A DNA stretch of 32,288 bases, taken from contig JBKHBQ010000007.1 of assembly GCA_046542305.1 (NCBI GenBank), positions 1 to 32,288 on the forward strand, in the 5' to 3' direction. The position numbers and the translations under genes were made by a program. The notes below the pieces were generated by a model that ran no database searches, was not told the origin of the DNA, and saw nothing but the letters and a program-made list of their open reading frames with translations. Below, one piece after another: positions 1-9,199 of this stretch (positions are counted from its first letter, which is position 1; every line of letters begins with the position of its first letter). This DNA comes from JBKHBQ01 sp046542305 (GTDB lineage: Bacteria > Bacteroidota > Bacteroidia > Bacteroidales > 4484-276).

Positions 1-1
1 A

Positions 2-3000
2 AGACGCAGTGCGGAAAATGCCGACGTATTTACATCAGTGAGCGTCACAACAGCCAACGAAACAAAAAAATTGCTTGATAAACCCGTTGACCTGGTTACT
101 CCCAACGGATTTTCCGAATCCCTGATTCTCGATAAGGAAACGCACAAGAAAAAGCGTGAAGCCGCAAGAAAAAGAATACTTGAAGTTACAGAAGCGCTGT
201 TCAATCAAAAGTTTTCCGATGACGTGTTTCTGACCATCACCAGCGGTCGATATGAATTCAGGAACAAGGGTATCAATCTTTACATTGAGGCGCTCGGGAA
301 ACTTGCTGCCACTCATCCCGATAAGGAAATCGTGGCTTTTGTAAAAATCCCTGCCAATCATACCGGTCCGCGACCGGATGTGCTGGAACGGATGCAGAAG
401 GCGGATTTTGAAAAACCGGTTTCCGGCGAATACCTCACCCATGGACTTTACATGGAATCGCAGGACGCCATCCTGTCGGAGATTAAAAAATGCGGACTGA
501 AAAATCAATCAGGTGACAAGCTGAAGGTGGTTTTCGTTCCGGCATACCTCAATGGCAGCGACGGAGTTTTCAACCTGAGTTACTACGACCTGCTAGCAGG
601 TTTTGATTTTACCGTTTTCCCTTCGTATTATGAACCCTGGGGATATACCCCGCTGGAAAGTGTGGCTTTCAGGGTGCCTACCCTTACCACCTGCCAGGCC
701 GGATTCGGACAATGGGTAAGCGAAAATTTCGACAAGGATCATCGCAGCGTGGTGATCGCCAACAGGCTTGATGATAATGATGCAGAAGTGGTTGAAGAAA
801 TTGCAAGTGCCATCCTTACATATTATGATGCGCGAAATGGCGAGACCGAAAACATCCGGGAAAACGCTTATAAAATAGCGAAAGCTGCATCATGGGATCG
901 GTTTTACGATCATTATCTGCAAGCGTATTCCACTGCGCTTGAAAAAATCGTTGGCAGGGCCGAAACCATGCCCATGAAATATACGCGCACAAAGTATCCC
1001 AAAGAAAAACGGATTACCCTCACCGAGGCGCCGCATCAGGATGTACCTGTGTGGAAACGCGTGGTGATCGAACCCAGCATTCCCGAGAAGCTGAAAGGGC
1101 TGCAGTATCTGTCGCGCAACCTGTGGTGGTCGTGGAACTTTAAAGCTACAGAGCTTTTCGAATCCATCGATCCCGCAAAATGGGAAGAAGTGGGGCAGAA
1201 TCCCATTGAATTGCTCGATTCGTTGAATATTCACCAATGGCGGGCGCTGGAACAAAACGAAGATTTTTTGGCAAGATATCAGGAAACTTACGAAAAGTTT
1301 CAAAATTATATGGATGAGGCCAAAAACAAGCCCGAAGCACAAATTGCTTATTTCAGCATGGAATATGGCCTGCACCAGTCGCTGAAGATTTACTCAGGCG
1401 GTCTGGGTGTGCTGGCCGGCGATTTCCTGAAGGAAGCCAGCGACTCCAACGAAAACATGGTAGCCGTGGGGCTGATCTACCGCAACGGGTATTTTCAGCA
1501 GAGCATTTCGCTTTTCGGCGATCAGGTGGCGGAGTATGTGCCGCAAAAGTTTTCGCAATTGCCGCTCGAGAAGGTGTACGACGATGAGGGCAATCACCTG
1601 AAGATCAAAATCGGGCTCCCCGGGCGTACCCTGTATGTACGGATCTGGAGGTGCGATGTGGGTCGAATTCCGTTGTATCTGATGGATACCGATTTAAGCG
1701 ACAATTCGGATGCCGACCGCAGAATTACATATCAGTTGTATGGTGGCGATAACGAAAACCGGCTCAAACAGGAAATCCTGCTTGGCGTCGGCGGAATCCG
1801 GATGCTGAAATCCATGGGGCTGAACCCCACCATTTTCCACAGCAACGAGGGCCATTCGGCGTTCATCGGCCTGGAAAGGCTGAGGTACCTGATACAGGAA
1901 GAAAAAATGAATTTCAGCAAGGCGCTGGAAGTGGTGCGTTCATCCACCCTTTTTACCACCCATACGCCGGTGCCCGCCGGGCATGATTATTTCAACGAGG
2001 ATCTGCTCCGTACCTACTTCCCGCATTATCCCGACCGGCTCAACATCACCTGGGATCATTTTATGAATCTCGGAAAGTTCAGGGAAAACGATTCGAAGGA
2101 ACTGTTTTCGATGAGTGTGCTGGCTACACGGCTTTCGCAGGAAGTGAACGGGGTGAGCCGCATCCACGGGCGCGTATCACAGGAAATGTTTGCTCCGCTT
2201 TATGAGGGGTATTATCCCGAAGAACTGCATATCGGCTACGTGACCAACGGCGTGCACCTGCCTACCTGGGCCTCCAAACCCTGGAAGCTGATGTACAAAA
2301 AAAACTTTGGCGAAGATTACAAGTGCAATCAGTTGGATTTCGGCATGTGGCAAAAAATCAGGCAGGTGCCGGATGAAGAAATCTGGAATACCCGCAAACA
2401 ACTCAAGAAGGAACTGATCGACTATGTAAAGGAGCGTGTGCAGCGCGAAATGACGCGTCGCCAGGAAAACCCAAAACTGACCATCAACACCATCGAAGCC
2501 ATCAACGAGGACGCTCTCACCATCGGCTTTGCCCGCAGGTTTGCAACCTACAAAAGGGCGCGGCTGCTATTTTCGAACCTCGAGCGGCTGGCACGGCTGG
2601 TTAATGCCGAAGGCAGGCCGCTGCTGTTTATCTATGCCGGAAAAGCCCACCCCAAGGATACCATGGGGCAGGAGCTGATTAAAAGAATTATGGAAATATC
2701 CAAACAAAGTGATTTTATCGGCAAGGTGATTTTCATCGAAAATTACGACATGGAGCTGGCGCATAAGCTCATTCCGGGTGTGGACATCTGGCTGAATACG
2801 CCCACCCGGCCCCTGGAGGCTTCGGGAACCAGCGGCGAAAAAGCCGTAATGAACGGTGTGGTGAATTTCTCGGTGCTCGATGGCTGGTGGGCCGAAGGTT
2901 ACAAGGAAAATGCAGGCTTTGCCATTTCGGAAGCCCGCACCTATGCAAACCAGCAGTTTCAGGATGAGCTGGATGCCGAGATCATTTACAATGTGTTTGA

Positions 3001-3580
3001 AGACGAGATCCTGCCGTTGTTTTACGACAGGAATCAAAACGACATTCCTTTAAACTGGATCCAGTACATCAAGAATACCGTGGCCGAAGTGGCACCGCAT
3101 TTTACCATGAAGCGGATGCTGAAAGATTATCAGAACAAATTCTACGGTAAGCTCATCGAACGCACGGCCCTGATGACCGGCAACAACTACAGGAAAGCCT
3201 GCGAATATGCCAGGTGGAAGGAGGAAATGCGCGAAAAGTGGCACGAAATCCGCATTGAAAAGCTGATGGTGCCCGATGCCTCACGCGGCGCACTCACCCT
3301 GGAGGATAATTTCTCAACCGAAGTAACCATCTATACCAATGGCATGGACGCCAAACATATCGGTGTGGAAGTGCTGTTTGGTAAAAAGGAACAGGGCACA
3401 GTGAATAAGGTGCTTTTCAGCAAGGAAATGCCGCTGGTGAAGGTGAACGAAACGAGTGCCAGCTATACGGTGGATATCCCGCCCTTCCAGGCCGGCGCTT
3501 ACAATTATGCTTTCAGGATTTTCCCTAAACACGAACTTATGCCCCATCGCCAGGATTTCTGCCTGTTGAAGTGGGTGTAA
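2..3580 (+). CDS. Glycogen synthase (GT3) - alpha-glucan phosphorylase (GT35) fusion, 5'-truncated by the window edge
   Basis: Bifunctional glycogen enzyme. The reading frame is open to the left edge: the codons before the GTG at 38 give RRSAENADVFTSVS, which matches the interior of GT3 glycogen synthases, so that GTG is not the true start and the N-terminal half of the synthase lies outside. Residue numbers below count from 38. Residues 1-310 are the C-terminal half of a GT3 synthase, with the E-x7-E motif in YYEPWGYTPLES (E199, E207). From about 337 a DUF3417-type N-terminal region of GT35 phosphorylases follows (NLWWSWNF), then the phosphorylase catalytic domain with the PLP-lysine motif EASGTSGEKAVMNG (K935). 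Known family chemistry: the synthase part adds glucose to glycogen, the phosphorylase part releases glucose-1-phosphate. The gene ends just before a strong terminator. Identity is secure; balance between the two activities is not visible. Confidence 0.93.
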   Translation, partial: RRSAENADVFTSVSVTTANETKKLLDKPVDLVTPNGFSESLILDKETHKKKREAARKRILEVTEALFNQKFSDDVFLTITSGRYEFRNKGINLYIEALGKLAATHPDKEIVAFVKIPANHTGPRPDVLERMQKADFEKPVSGEYLTHGLYMESQDAILSEIKKCGLKNQSGDKLKVVFVPAYLNGSDGVFNLSYYDLLAGFDFTVFPSYYEPWGYTPLESVAFRVPTLTTCQAGFGQWVSENFDKDHRSVVIANRLDDNDAEVVEEIASAILTYYDARNGETENIRENAYKIAKAASWDRFYDHYLQAYSTALEKIVGRAETMPMKYTRTKYPKEKRITLTEAPHQDVPVWKRVVIEPSIPEKLKGLQYLSRNLWWSWNFKATELFESIDPAKWEEVGQNPIELLDSLNIHQWRALEQNEDFLARYQETYEKFQNYMDEAKNKPEAQIAYFSMEYGLHQSLKIYSGGLGVLAGDFLKEASDSNENMVAVGLIYRNGYFQQSISLFGDQVAEYVPQKFSQLPLEKVYDDEGNHLKIKIGLPGRTLYVRIWRCDVGRIPLYLMDTDLSDNSDADRRITYQLYGGDNENRLKQEILLGVGGIRMLKSMGLNPTIFHSNEGHSAFIGLERLRYLIQEEKMNFSKALEVVRSSTLFTTHTPVPAGHDYFNEDLLRTYFPHYPDRLNITWDHFMNLGKFRENDSKELFSMSVLATRLSQEVNGVSRIHGRVSQEMFAPLYEGYYPEELHIGYVTNGVHLPTWASKPWKLMYKKNFGEDYKCNQLDFGMWQKIRQVPDEEIWNTRKQLKKELIDYVKERVQREMTRRQENPKLTINTIEAINEDALTIGFARRFATYKRARLLFSNLERLARLVNAEGRPLLFIYAGKAHPKDTMGQELIKRIMEISKQSDFIGKVIFIENYDMELAHKLIPGVDIWLNTPTRPLEASGTSGEKAVMNGVVNFSVLDGWWAEGYKENAGFAISEARTYANQQFQDELDAEIIYNVFEDEILPLFYDRNQNDIPLNWIQYIKNTVAEVAPHFTMKRMLKDYQNKFYGKLIERTALMTGNNYRKACEYARWKEEMREKWHEIRIEKLMVPDASRGALTLEDNFSTEVTIYTNGMDAKHIGVEVLFGKKEQGTVNKVLFSKEMPLVKVNETSASYTVDIPPFQAGAYNYAFRIFPKHELMPHRQDFCLLKWV

Positions 3581-3609
3581 GAACAGAATATACCTGCAAG
3601 GTATGATGG

Positions 3610-3640
3610 CCCGGTTCCGCTTAGCGGAACCGGGTTTTTT
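3610..3640 (+). terminator. Intrinsic terminator of the glycogen fusion gene
   Basis: A perfect 11-bp stem (3610-3620 with 3624-3634, arms CCCGGTTCCGC and GCGGAACCGGG) closes a TTA loop and is followed directly by six T (3635-3640). It lies 30 nt after the stop codon at 3578-3580. The remaining spacer to 3793 shows nothing I can assign. Confidence 0.93.
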
Positions 3641-3793
3641 CGTATAAAACTTTTACCTGAATGGTTAGTTGATCAGTAACATCCCGGTCGATCAGACGGA
3701 AAGCTTCAACATTTCGGATCCAGATGAAGGAATATATGTGATTGAATCCGAACCGGATTGCCGGGTATTTCGAAAAGCTGATCAGGCAGTAAA

Positions 3794-4957
3794 TTATTCA
3801 ATCACTTCAATTCCTTTCAACCTGCACATCATACGGAGCACCTCGTCATGCCGGCCAGGAATCACCAGGTGATGATTGCCCAGCGGGTGATGCTTGAGCA
3901 GTTTTGCGGCGTCCCTGTTCAGGGCCACTTCCAGTTGTGTACGGCAGGCATTCGGGCTGCGATGGGTTGAGATGACCCTGCCTTCGGCAAGAAATGCCTT
4001 GTTGAATTCCGCGTTAAGCCGGAAAACGGTGACCTCCTCGGCGGAAAAACTTCCGGAGATGGCCGTGCCTTTTCCGGTTTCAAAATGGGTTTCGATGTGG
4101 AATTCGTCGAGCAATGCTGTCGGTGCGGTGCAATGGGCAAACCTGACGCAGTCGAAGCTCACCTTGATCAGGTTGGCCATCCAGGGAATTTGATCTGTCA
4201 TCGCTTTTACGAGCATCATTCCGGCAATACTCACCAGATCGCCCTCACAGCCTGCGGGAATTCCAGCATCATTCAAATGCGAAAGTGACAGGCAGGCCGT
4301 GACTGATTCTTCCTGCACCAGCGGGAAGCACTCCATGGTAATGGCGTCCAGTTTCAGGTCGCGAATCACCGTTGACAGTGCGCTGTGCACCTGAGCTGCT
4401 TTTTCGGTGTCCATGGATTTACTGCTTCCGAATTTCTCCATGAATTCAGTATCTGCCGGTTCATTTCCGAAATCCGGAACTGCTGACCATGGGATTCTTT
4501 CCAGGCGGATGCCAAAGGTTTTTTTGAGGGTCTCGCCGGAAACATCCGAATTCAGCAACCACTCCGATACCTTGCCGATGAGTCCCAGGCGTTGACCTTG
4601 AAGCTGATTGAGTCTCGAGTGGATTTTGGCATACATCTCAATTTTCTGGCGGTCGTGGCTTTCGTTCAGGTCGATCAGCCAGTTGGCAATGCCTTCGCGC
4701 TCCAGCCAGGCTTTTACTTCCGTGGCTGCGGCCCATGAATTGTTTTCCTCAAATGCGCACAGCAAATAAAACTTCCCGTGACGGATAAATTTGAGCGCTT
4801 CCTTTTCGGAACCCCCGCTGAGGAAAATAAGTATTTCAGGATTGGGCGCATTAAATTCAAAATCAATATCCGGAAAAAATCCGGTGAATTTTTCCTTTCC
4901 TTGCCGGAATAACGAATCCGGGGCATCGTGGTAAGCAATCAGTTTAGCGTTGATCAT
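3794..4957 (-). CDS. L-fucose/L-arabinose isomerase-like protein, substrate unknown
   Basis: 387 residues. The overall pattern is that of the FucI/AraA sugar isomerase superfamily: an N-terminal alpha/beta part (LGLIGKVSEWL around 123-134) and a C-terminal part with candidate metal or substrate residues in DAITMECFP (E209), CEGD (E238, D240), RFAHCT (H275), HIETHFETGKG (H287, H291) and GNHHLVIPG (H362, H363). Such proteins interconvert aldoses and ketoses with a divalent metal, but members this far from characterised enzymes have no assigned substrate, and FucI itself is longer (about 590 residues). The 5' end overlaps the upstream deaminase by 14 bp, so the two are probably translationally coupled. 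No sugar kinase, aldolase or transporter is adjacent, so context does not reveal a substrate. Confidence 0.65.
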   Translation of the reverse strand: MINAKLIAYHDAPDSLFRQGKEKFTGFFPDIDFEFNAPNPEILIFLSGGSEKEALKFIRHGKFYLLCAFEENNSWAAATEVKAWLEREGIANWLIDLNESHDRQKIEMYAKIHSRLNQLQGQRLGLIGKVSEWLLNSDVSGETLKKTFGIRLERIPWSAVPDFGNEPADTEFMEKFGSSKSMDTEKAAQVHSALSTVIRDLKLDAITMECFPLVQEESVTACLSLSHLNDAGIPAGCEGDLVSIAGMMLVKAMTDQIPWMANLIKVSFDCVRFAHCTAPTALLDEFHIETHFETGKGTAISGSFSAEEVTVFRLNAEFNKAFLAEGRVISTHRSPNACRTQLEVALNRDAAKLLKHHPLGNHHLVIPGRHDEVLRMMCRLKGIEVIE

Positions 4958-5402
4958 GATCTTTGGTTTTGAACAAATTTAGGCATTCTTCATACATCAC
5001 GCCAGCAATAATTTCGATTTGTTCAAAACCTGCGGATACAACATCCCCGCTTGAAATCCGGATTTGATCCTGAAAGCGGCTGATCTCAACAATGTTAACA
5101 CCAAAAACCACGCGGTGGATGCCTGCATATATAATCGCGCTCATGCACATGGGGCAGGGCTCGGCCGTGGAATAAAGCGTAAGGTTTTTTTCGCCATAGG
5201 TGGGTTCTTTGCTTAATAGCCTGATGGCATTAATTTCCGCATGGGCTGTCGGGTCTTTATCTTTTATTACGGTATTGTATGCCGACACCATTACCTGTCG
5301 ACCGTCGCTAATCACACACCCGTAAGGGGTACGCCCGATTCTGGCCTGTTCCAGTGCCACCGACATAAATTGCTTATCGCGAATGGTTTGTTCATTTTTC
5401 AT
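4944..5402 (-). CDS. Nucleoside/guanine deaminase-like zinc deaminase (CDA superfamily)
   Basis: 152 residues, starting at the ATG at 5402 (MKNEQTIRDKQFM). The frame is open further upstream, but that part overlaps the preceding gene antiparallel to no recognisable domain and is not used. The zinc-binding deaminase signature is complete: HAE in DPTAHAEIN (H54, proton-shuttling E56) and PCPMC (C83, C86). The TAHAE and EPCPMCMSAI wording resembles guanine deaminases and related nucleoside deaminases rather than TadA; hydrolytic deamination of a purine or related base in the cytoplasm is expected. The gene overlaps its upstream neighbour by 11 bp and its downstream neighbour by 14 bp. The exact substrate cannot be fixed from sequence. 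Confidence 0.85.
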   Translation of the reverse strand: MKNEQTIRDKQFMSVALEQARIGRTPYGCVISDGRQVMVSAYNTVIKDKDPTAHAEINAIRLLSKEPTYGEKNLTLYSTAEPCPMCMSAIIYAGIHRVVFGVNIVEISRFQDQIRISSGDVVSAGFEQIEIIAGVMYEECLNLFKTKDHDQR

Positions 5403-5907
5403 GATTGAGTTGATTTGCATGATGAAGCAATTGGTTTTTTTTATCCGTCGTAAGTATTCCTGAACTCCTCCATGCGATGGTTCCGTCTGGTGCAAGCAGG
5501 AAGAGGTAAGGAATTGACGGGTCATCAATTTCAAGGTCATTGTAATAATGATCCAGTGGGCCGTAATAGGTTGCGGTTTTATCGTGCTTTTCCGATGGCA
5601 CACCCGATTGCATGCCGCCGTCGATGATGCCGCGCATGATTTTCCAGCCTGAAGCCAGCATGGGGATTTCGTAAAAATCGAAACCTCCATCGTTGCCAAA
5701 ATTGTTTTCCCAAAATTCAACCCATTGGTTGATTACCGGCTGGCTTTGCCTTTTAAATGCCACCACTATCAGGGTGATCTTTCCGGAAGCCTTGGCCGGG
5801 AAAACGTATTCATTTCCCGAAAGGCTGCGTGCCTTTATTTCGGGAAATTGTTGTGCCATTGTGCTCATAAAAATCAGGAATATGCCGGTGAAGAGTATCA
5901 GTTTCAT
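5392..5907 (-). CDS. Exported thioredoxin-fold protein, possibly ATP10-like
   Basis: 171 residues from the ATG at 5907; an in-frame TTG at 5922 is a poorer start. Residues 1-20 (MKLILFTGIFLIFMSTMAQQ) form a signal peptide. The rest looks thioredoxin-like: a strand-rich core (GKITLIVVAFKRQSQPVINQW), then a middle segment with GWKIMRGIIDGGMQSGVP, then YLFLLAPDGTIAWRSSG, the usual late beta-strand with 'DG.I.WR'. There is no CxxC motif, so it is unlikely to be a disulfide oxidoreductase. The IDGGM segment and the W-x-x-F/W layout recall bacterial proteins related to the F1Fo assembly factor ATP10; I make that link from memory and it is weak. It is first in an overlapping three-gene set with the deaminase and the isomerase-like gene, 81 bp downstream of the ABC permease. 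Confidence 0.55.
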   Translation of the reverse strand: MKLILFTGIFLIFMSTMAQQFPEIKARSLSGNEYVFPAKASGKITLIVVAFKRQSQPVINQWVEFWENNFGNDGGFDFYEIPMLASGWKIMRGIIDGGMQSGVPSEKHDKTATYYGPLDHYYNDLEIDDPSIPYLFLLAPDGTIAWRSSGILTTDKKNQLLHHANQLNHEK

Positions 5908-5988
5908 TTCTTTAATCAACAAAAAAGCAGGGATGAAGTTTTTTAGAAATTAATACAAGCCAGCAAAACACGAGTGGAGAAGACATTT

Positions 5989-7221
5989 TTAAGCTACCCG
6001 CAATACATTCCTTCTGAAGAGAACGGCCGAGATTACCGTCATGATGATGCCGATTAAAAGCAGCATGCCCAGTTTTCCGGCGAGTTGCATAAATCCGGCA
6101 TCCCTTCCGAGTACATCAAAAAAGCCCTGTATGGCCCAGTAATTCACCGAAACCACTGCCATTTTTTGCATGAAGGCAGGCATGAAAAAAATCGGGATCA
6201 TGCTGCCGCCGATGGCCGACATAATAAGGATGATAATGGTTGATAGGCTTTCGGCCTGTTTGCGGCTGGTGCTGATGGCAGCAATGAAAATTCCGAAACC
6301 CGAACAGGCGAATGCTGTGGCTATGATCACCAGCAGCAGGTAAAATGCATTGTAGCTCACATCCATGCCCAGCACAAGCCAGGTAAAAAGGAGCATCACC
6401 ATCAGTTGGACCACGCCCACAGTCATGGCGTAGATCATTTTTCCGAAAAGAATATACATCGACTGCATGGGCGAATACAGCAGCCTTTTCAGGGTGCCGT
6501 CCTCGCGTTCGGCCAGCACCGAACTGCCCATGGCGGCCACGCTGAACAGCAGCATCATCACGGCAGTGCCGGCAAAGCTCTGGATAAGCGCCCAGTTGGC
6601 TGATTTCTTGCGCGCCAGCGAGGTAACTTTCAGGCTGCCCATCTCGTCCATGATGTTTCCCTCTCCGCCTTCGTCGGACTGAAACTGCCCGGCCACTTCT
6701 TCCTCGATGCTTTTCATGATCGACGGATCGATATCCGGGTAGCGGTGATGAAGGGAGTTGATGATTTTTTTCTGGATGCTGCGCGATCCGAGGATTTCCA
6801 TCAGGTTAGAAATCAGGGCATACTGGATCAGGCCGGCTTCCATTTCGCGCGCTCCATCATAAAACAACTCCATGGGTTCGGGTTTTCCCTGTTCCACCGA
6901 ATCTGCAAAGCCTTTGTAAAACACAAGCATGGCAATGCGGTTGCCGTTCATAATGGCGGCCTTGCCTTCTTCAAAATCCGTTTTGGTAATGCTGATCTCC
7001 TCGAGGCTGTCCAGTTCTGCCGACACTTCACGCGAGGTTGTTGTCCGGTCCAGATCGGCCACATAAATACTTACCGGTGTCTGCTCATCACTATCCCCCG
7101 ACAGGCCGCCGAAAGCCAGCCCGAAAAGGGTGATCAGCGCGATGGGCAGCAGGAAGGAAAGCAACACCGCCTTGATGTCGCGCAGGAATATTTTTAAATC
7201 TTTTATGGCAATTTTAAACAT
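5989..7221 (-). CDS. ABC-2 type transporter permease
   Basis: 410 residues with the layout of ABC-2 exporters: a cytoplasmic N-terminus, one membrane helix (about 18-38), a large extracytoplasmic domain (about 40-215), then five further helices from about 218 to 400 (for example AVMMLLFSVAAMGSSV and LMVMLLFTWLVLGMDV). The segment EREDGTLKRLLYSP is the coupling helix typical of this family. It follows the ATPase gene by one nucleotide, so the pair makes one exporter in the inner membrane. Family members export ions, drugs, lipids or polysaccharides; nothing here says which. Confidence 0.9.
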   Translation of the reverse strand: MFKIAIKDLKIFLRDIKAVLLSFLLPIALITLFGLAFGGLSGDSDEQTPVSIYVADLDRTTTSREVSAELDSLEEISITKTDFEEGKAAIMNGNRIAMLVFYKGFADSVEQGKPEPMELFYDGAREMEAGLIQYALISNLMEILGSRSIQKKIINSLHHRYPDIDPSIMKSIEEEVAGQFQSDEGGEGNIMDEMGSLKVTSLARKKSANWALIQSFAGTAVMMLLFSVAAMGSSVLAEREDGTLKRLLYSPMQSMYILFGKMIYAMTVGVVQLMVMLLFTWLVLGMDVSYNAFYLLLVIIATAFACSGFGIFIAAISTSRKQAESLSTIIILIMSAIGGSMIPIFFMPAFMQKMAVVSVNYWAIQGFFDVLGRDAGFMQLAGKLGMLLLIGIIMTVISAVLFRRNVLRVA

Positions 7222-7222
7222 A

Positions 7223-8161
7223 TCAGTCTCTGAGTTTACGTCCGGTGAGTTTTAGAAATACATTTTCGAGGCTTGCCCTTTCGACGGCGATATGGGTGAT
7301 GGCGCTGCAGAGTTTGCTGCAACGGTCGATGAGCAGGGGAAGGTCGCGCGAACTGTTATCAGTGGTATAAACGAGTTTATCGTTTTCCACGGCGATCGGA
7401 TTTCCAAATTCGGATTTCAACTTTTGGCAGTGGTTGTTTTCCGTGCCGGAAGGTTCGAAATGGATGATGATGGTTTCTGTTGATCCGGTGATCTGCCTGA
7501 GTTCGTCAAGGGTTCCGCTGGCAATGATTTGGCCGTGGTCGATAATGCCGATGCGGTTGCAGATTTTTTCCACTTCGTCCATATAATGGGTAGTGTAAAT
7601 GATGGTCACCCCCTGGTAAGCAATTTCCGCCAGCACATCATAGATTTTGTGCCTGCTTTGCGGATCCACGCCCACGGTGGGTTCGTCCATCAGCAGGATT
7701 TCCGGTTGGTGCATCATGGCGGCGGCCATGTTGATCCTGCGTTTCATGCCCCCTGAAAAACTTTTGATCAGCGATCTGCTGCGGCTATCCAGTTCAAACA
7801 GGCCGAGCAGCTTTTTAGCTTCCGTTTCCGCCTCACTTTGTGAAATGCCGTAAAGCCTTCCCCAGAAGATGAGGTTTTCCATCGCGCTCAGTTCTTCATA
7901 CAGCGCCAGCTCCTGCGGCACGATGCCGATGAATTTTTTGCATTGCTTCGGATGATCGTACATGCTGTGGCCATTGATATATACCTCGCCTTCATCAGGT
8001 TTTAATATCGTGCTCAGAATATTGATTGTGGTGGTCTTGCCGGCGCCGTTGGGGCCAAGAAGACCAAAAAATTCGCCACGGTCCACATACACGTCAATGC
8101 CTTTCAGTGCAGTGATTTTCCCATAGGATTTCTTCAGGTTTTTAACTTCTATTATTTTCAT
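7223..8161 (-). CDS. ABC-2 type transporter ATP-binding protein
   Basis: 312 residues, cytoplasmic ATPase of the exporter. All motifs are present: Walker A GPNGAGKT (36-43), Q-loop glutamine in VPQE (Q83), signature SFSGGMKRR (from 135), Walker B LLMDEP (catalytic E160) and the switch histidine in YTTHYMDE (H192). The C-terminal 80 residues form the usual extension of the NatA/CcmA-type ATPases. It is the first gene of a two-gene operon and its start lies 20 nt from an exact TAnnTTTG box on the same strand. Confidence 0.93.
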   Translation of the reverse strand: MKIIEVKNLKKSYGKITALKGIDVYVDRGEFFGLLGPNGAGKTTTINILSTILKPDEGEVYINGHSMYDHPKQCKKFIGIVPQELALYEELSAMENLIFWGRLYGISQSEAETEAKKLLGLFELDSRSRSLIKSFSGGMKRRINMAAAMMHQPEILLMDEPTVGVDPQSRHKIYDVLAEIAYQGVTIIYTTHYMDEVEKICNRIGIIDHGQIIASGTLDELRQITGSTETIIIHFEPSGTENNHCQKLKSEFGNPIAVENDKLVYTTDNSSRDLPLLIDRCSKLCSAITHIAVERASLENVFLKLTGRKLRD

Positions 8162-8181
8162 AGCCAGCCGGAGATAGATGA

Positions 8182-8189
8182 CAAAGATA
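8182..8189 (-). promoter_or_regulatory. Candidate -7 box for the ABC exporter operon
   Basis: TATCTTTG on the minus strand matches the Bacteroidota TAnnTTTG consensus exactly and lies 20 nt upstream of the ATPase start. I do not see a well-placed -33 TTTG. Confidence 0.55.
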
Positions 8190-8324
8190 CACGAATGGCC
8201 GGATAAATCCTATTTATGTAAGTTTTCAAAGAAAGAATAAAACCGGTAAATTTTTATTGTATAAAAAGAACAAAACCTTTTCACCATGGTTAATTTAATG
8301 TATGAATTTGTAAATACAACCGTG

Positions 8325-9137
8325 ATGAAAAAGCACATCCTGATTTTAGCTGTTGTCATAGCCGGATTTTTGCCGGCGTATTTCATATCCTCGTGTTCAA
8401 CCGTTCCCATCAGCGGGCGCCAGCAGTTGAACCTGCTGCCCGAATCGCAACTGGCGCAGATGGGTGCCACCAATTACGATCAGTTTGTAAACGAACATAA
8501 GCTGTCTGATGATCAGAGTAAGGTGAATATGGTTAAAAATGTGGGCAACAAGATCGCCGCTGCCGTAGAGGCATATCTTCAAGAAAACGATATGGCCGAG
8601 CGCCTGGAGCATTATCACTGGCAGTTCAATCTGGTGGAGAACCAAACTTCCAACGCATGGGCCATGCCCGGAGGAAAGATTATGATCTACACCGGGATTC
8701 TGGAATACACGCAGGATGAGGCGGGGCTGGCTACTGTAATGGGCCACGAAATTGCACATGTTATTGCCAAGCACGGAAATGAACGCATGAGCCAGGGCTT
8801 GCTGATTCAGACCGGCGGGTTGGCGCTTTCAGTAGCAATGCAGGAAAAACCCGAACAAACCCAGCAACTGTTTATGACCGCATACGGCCTTGGCGCTACC
8901 GTTGGTGTAGAATTGCCTTACTCGCGCAAGCACGAAACCGAAGCCGATCAGATGGGAGTGATCTTTATGGCTATGGCCGGATACAATCCGCGCGAAGCCA
9001 TTGATTTCTGGCAACGCATGCAGCAGTCGGGAGGCGCGGCGCCGCCTGAGTTTCTCAGTACGCACCCTTCGCACGAAACGCGCATCGAAAACCTGAAGGA
9101 ATTTATCCCTGAGGCTATGAAGTATTACAGGCAATAA
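8325..9137 (+). CDS. M48 family zinc metalloprotease lipoprotein
   Basis: 270 residues from the ATG at 8325. An in-frame ATG at 8286 would add 13 polar residues before the signal peptide and is less likely. The N-terminus is a lipoprotein signal with lipobox ending ISSC (C24 lipidated). The catalytic motif is HEIAH (H141, E142, H145) and the third zinc ligand is probably E204 in RKHETEAD. The family includes E. coli BepA and LoiP, which sit in the periplasm and degrade misassembled outer-membrane proteins; a similar envelope quality-control role is inferred. At 270 residues it has the protease domain but not the long TPR domain of BepA. It diverges from the ABC operon. Confidence 0.9.
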   Translation: MKKHILILAVVIAGFLPAYFISSCSTVPISGRQQLNLLPESQLAQMGATNYDQFVNEHKLSDDQSKVNMVKNVGNKIAAAVEAYLQENDMAERLEHYHWQFNLVENQTSNAWAMPGGKIMIYTGILEYTQDEAGLATVMGHEIAHVIAKHGNERMSQGLLIQTGGLALSVAMQEKPEQTQQLFMTAYGLGATVGVELPYSRKHETEADQMGVIFMAMAGYNPREAIDFWQRMQQSGGAAPPEFLSTHPSHETRIENLKEFIPEAMKYYRQ

Positions 9138-9167
9138 ACCCGCTTGGTTAGAAATTATCAAAGGCAG

Positions 9168-9199
9168 TTTGTTAATGTGTTGAAAAACGCCTATCTTTA
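9168..9199 (+). promoter_or_regulatory. Candidate promoter of the B12-binding/kinase operon
   Basis: A -33-like TTTG at 9168-9171 and a -7-like TATCTTTA at 9192-9199 are separated by 20 nt, as expected for Bacteroidota promoters. The -7 box differs from TAnnTTTG only in its last base. The start codon is at 9224. Confidence 0.5.

Noticed and set aside
3669..3872. 67-codon plus-strand frame with DEGIYVIESEPDC, resembling the end of a sorting domain
   Set aside because: It starts at TTG, runs into the opposite gene, and the resemblance is a few residues only; the conserved KK-V ending is missing.
4944..5720. Longer 258-residue version of the deaminase starting at 5720
   Set aside because: The first 106 residues lie in the upstream gene in another frame and have no domain; the deaminase begins at the ATG at 5402.
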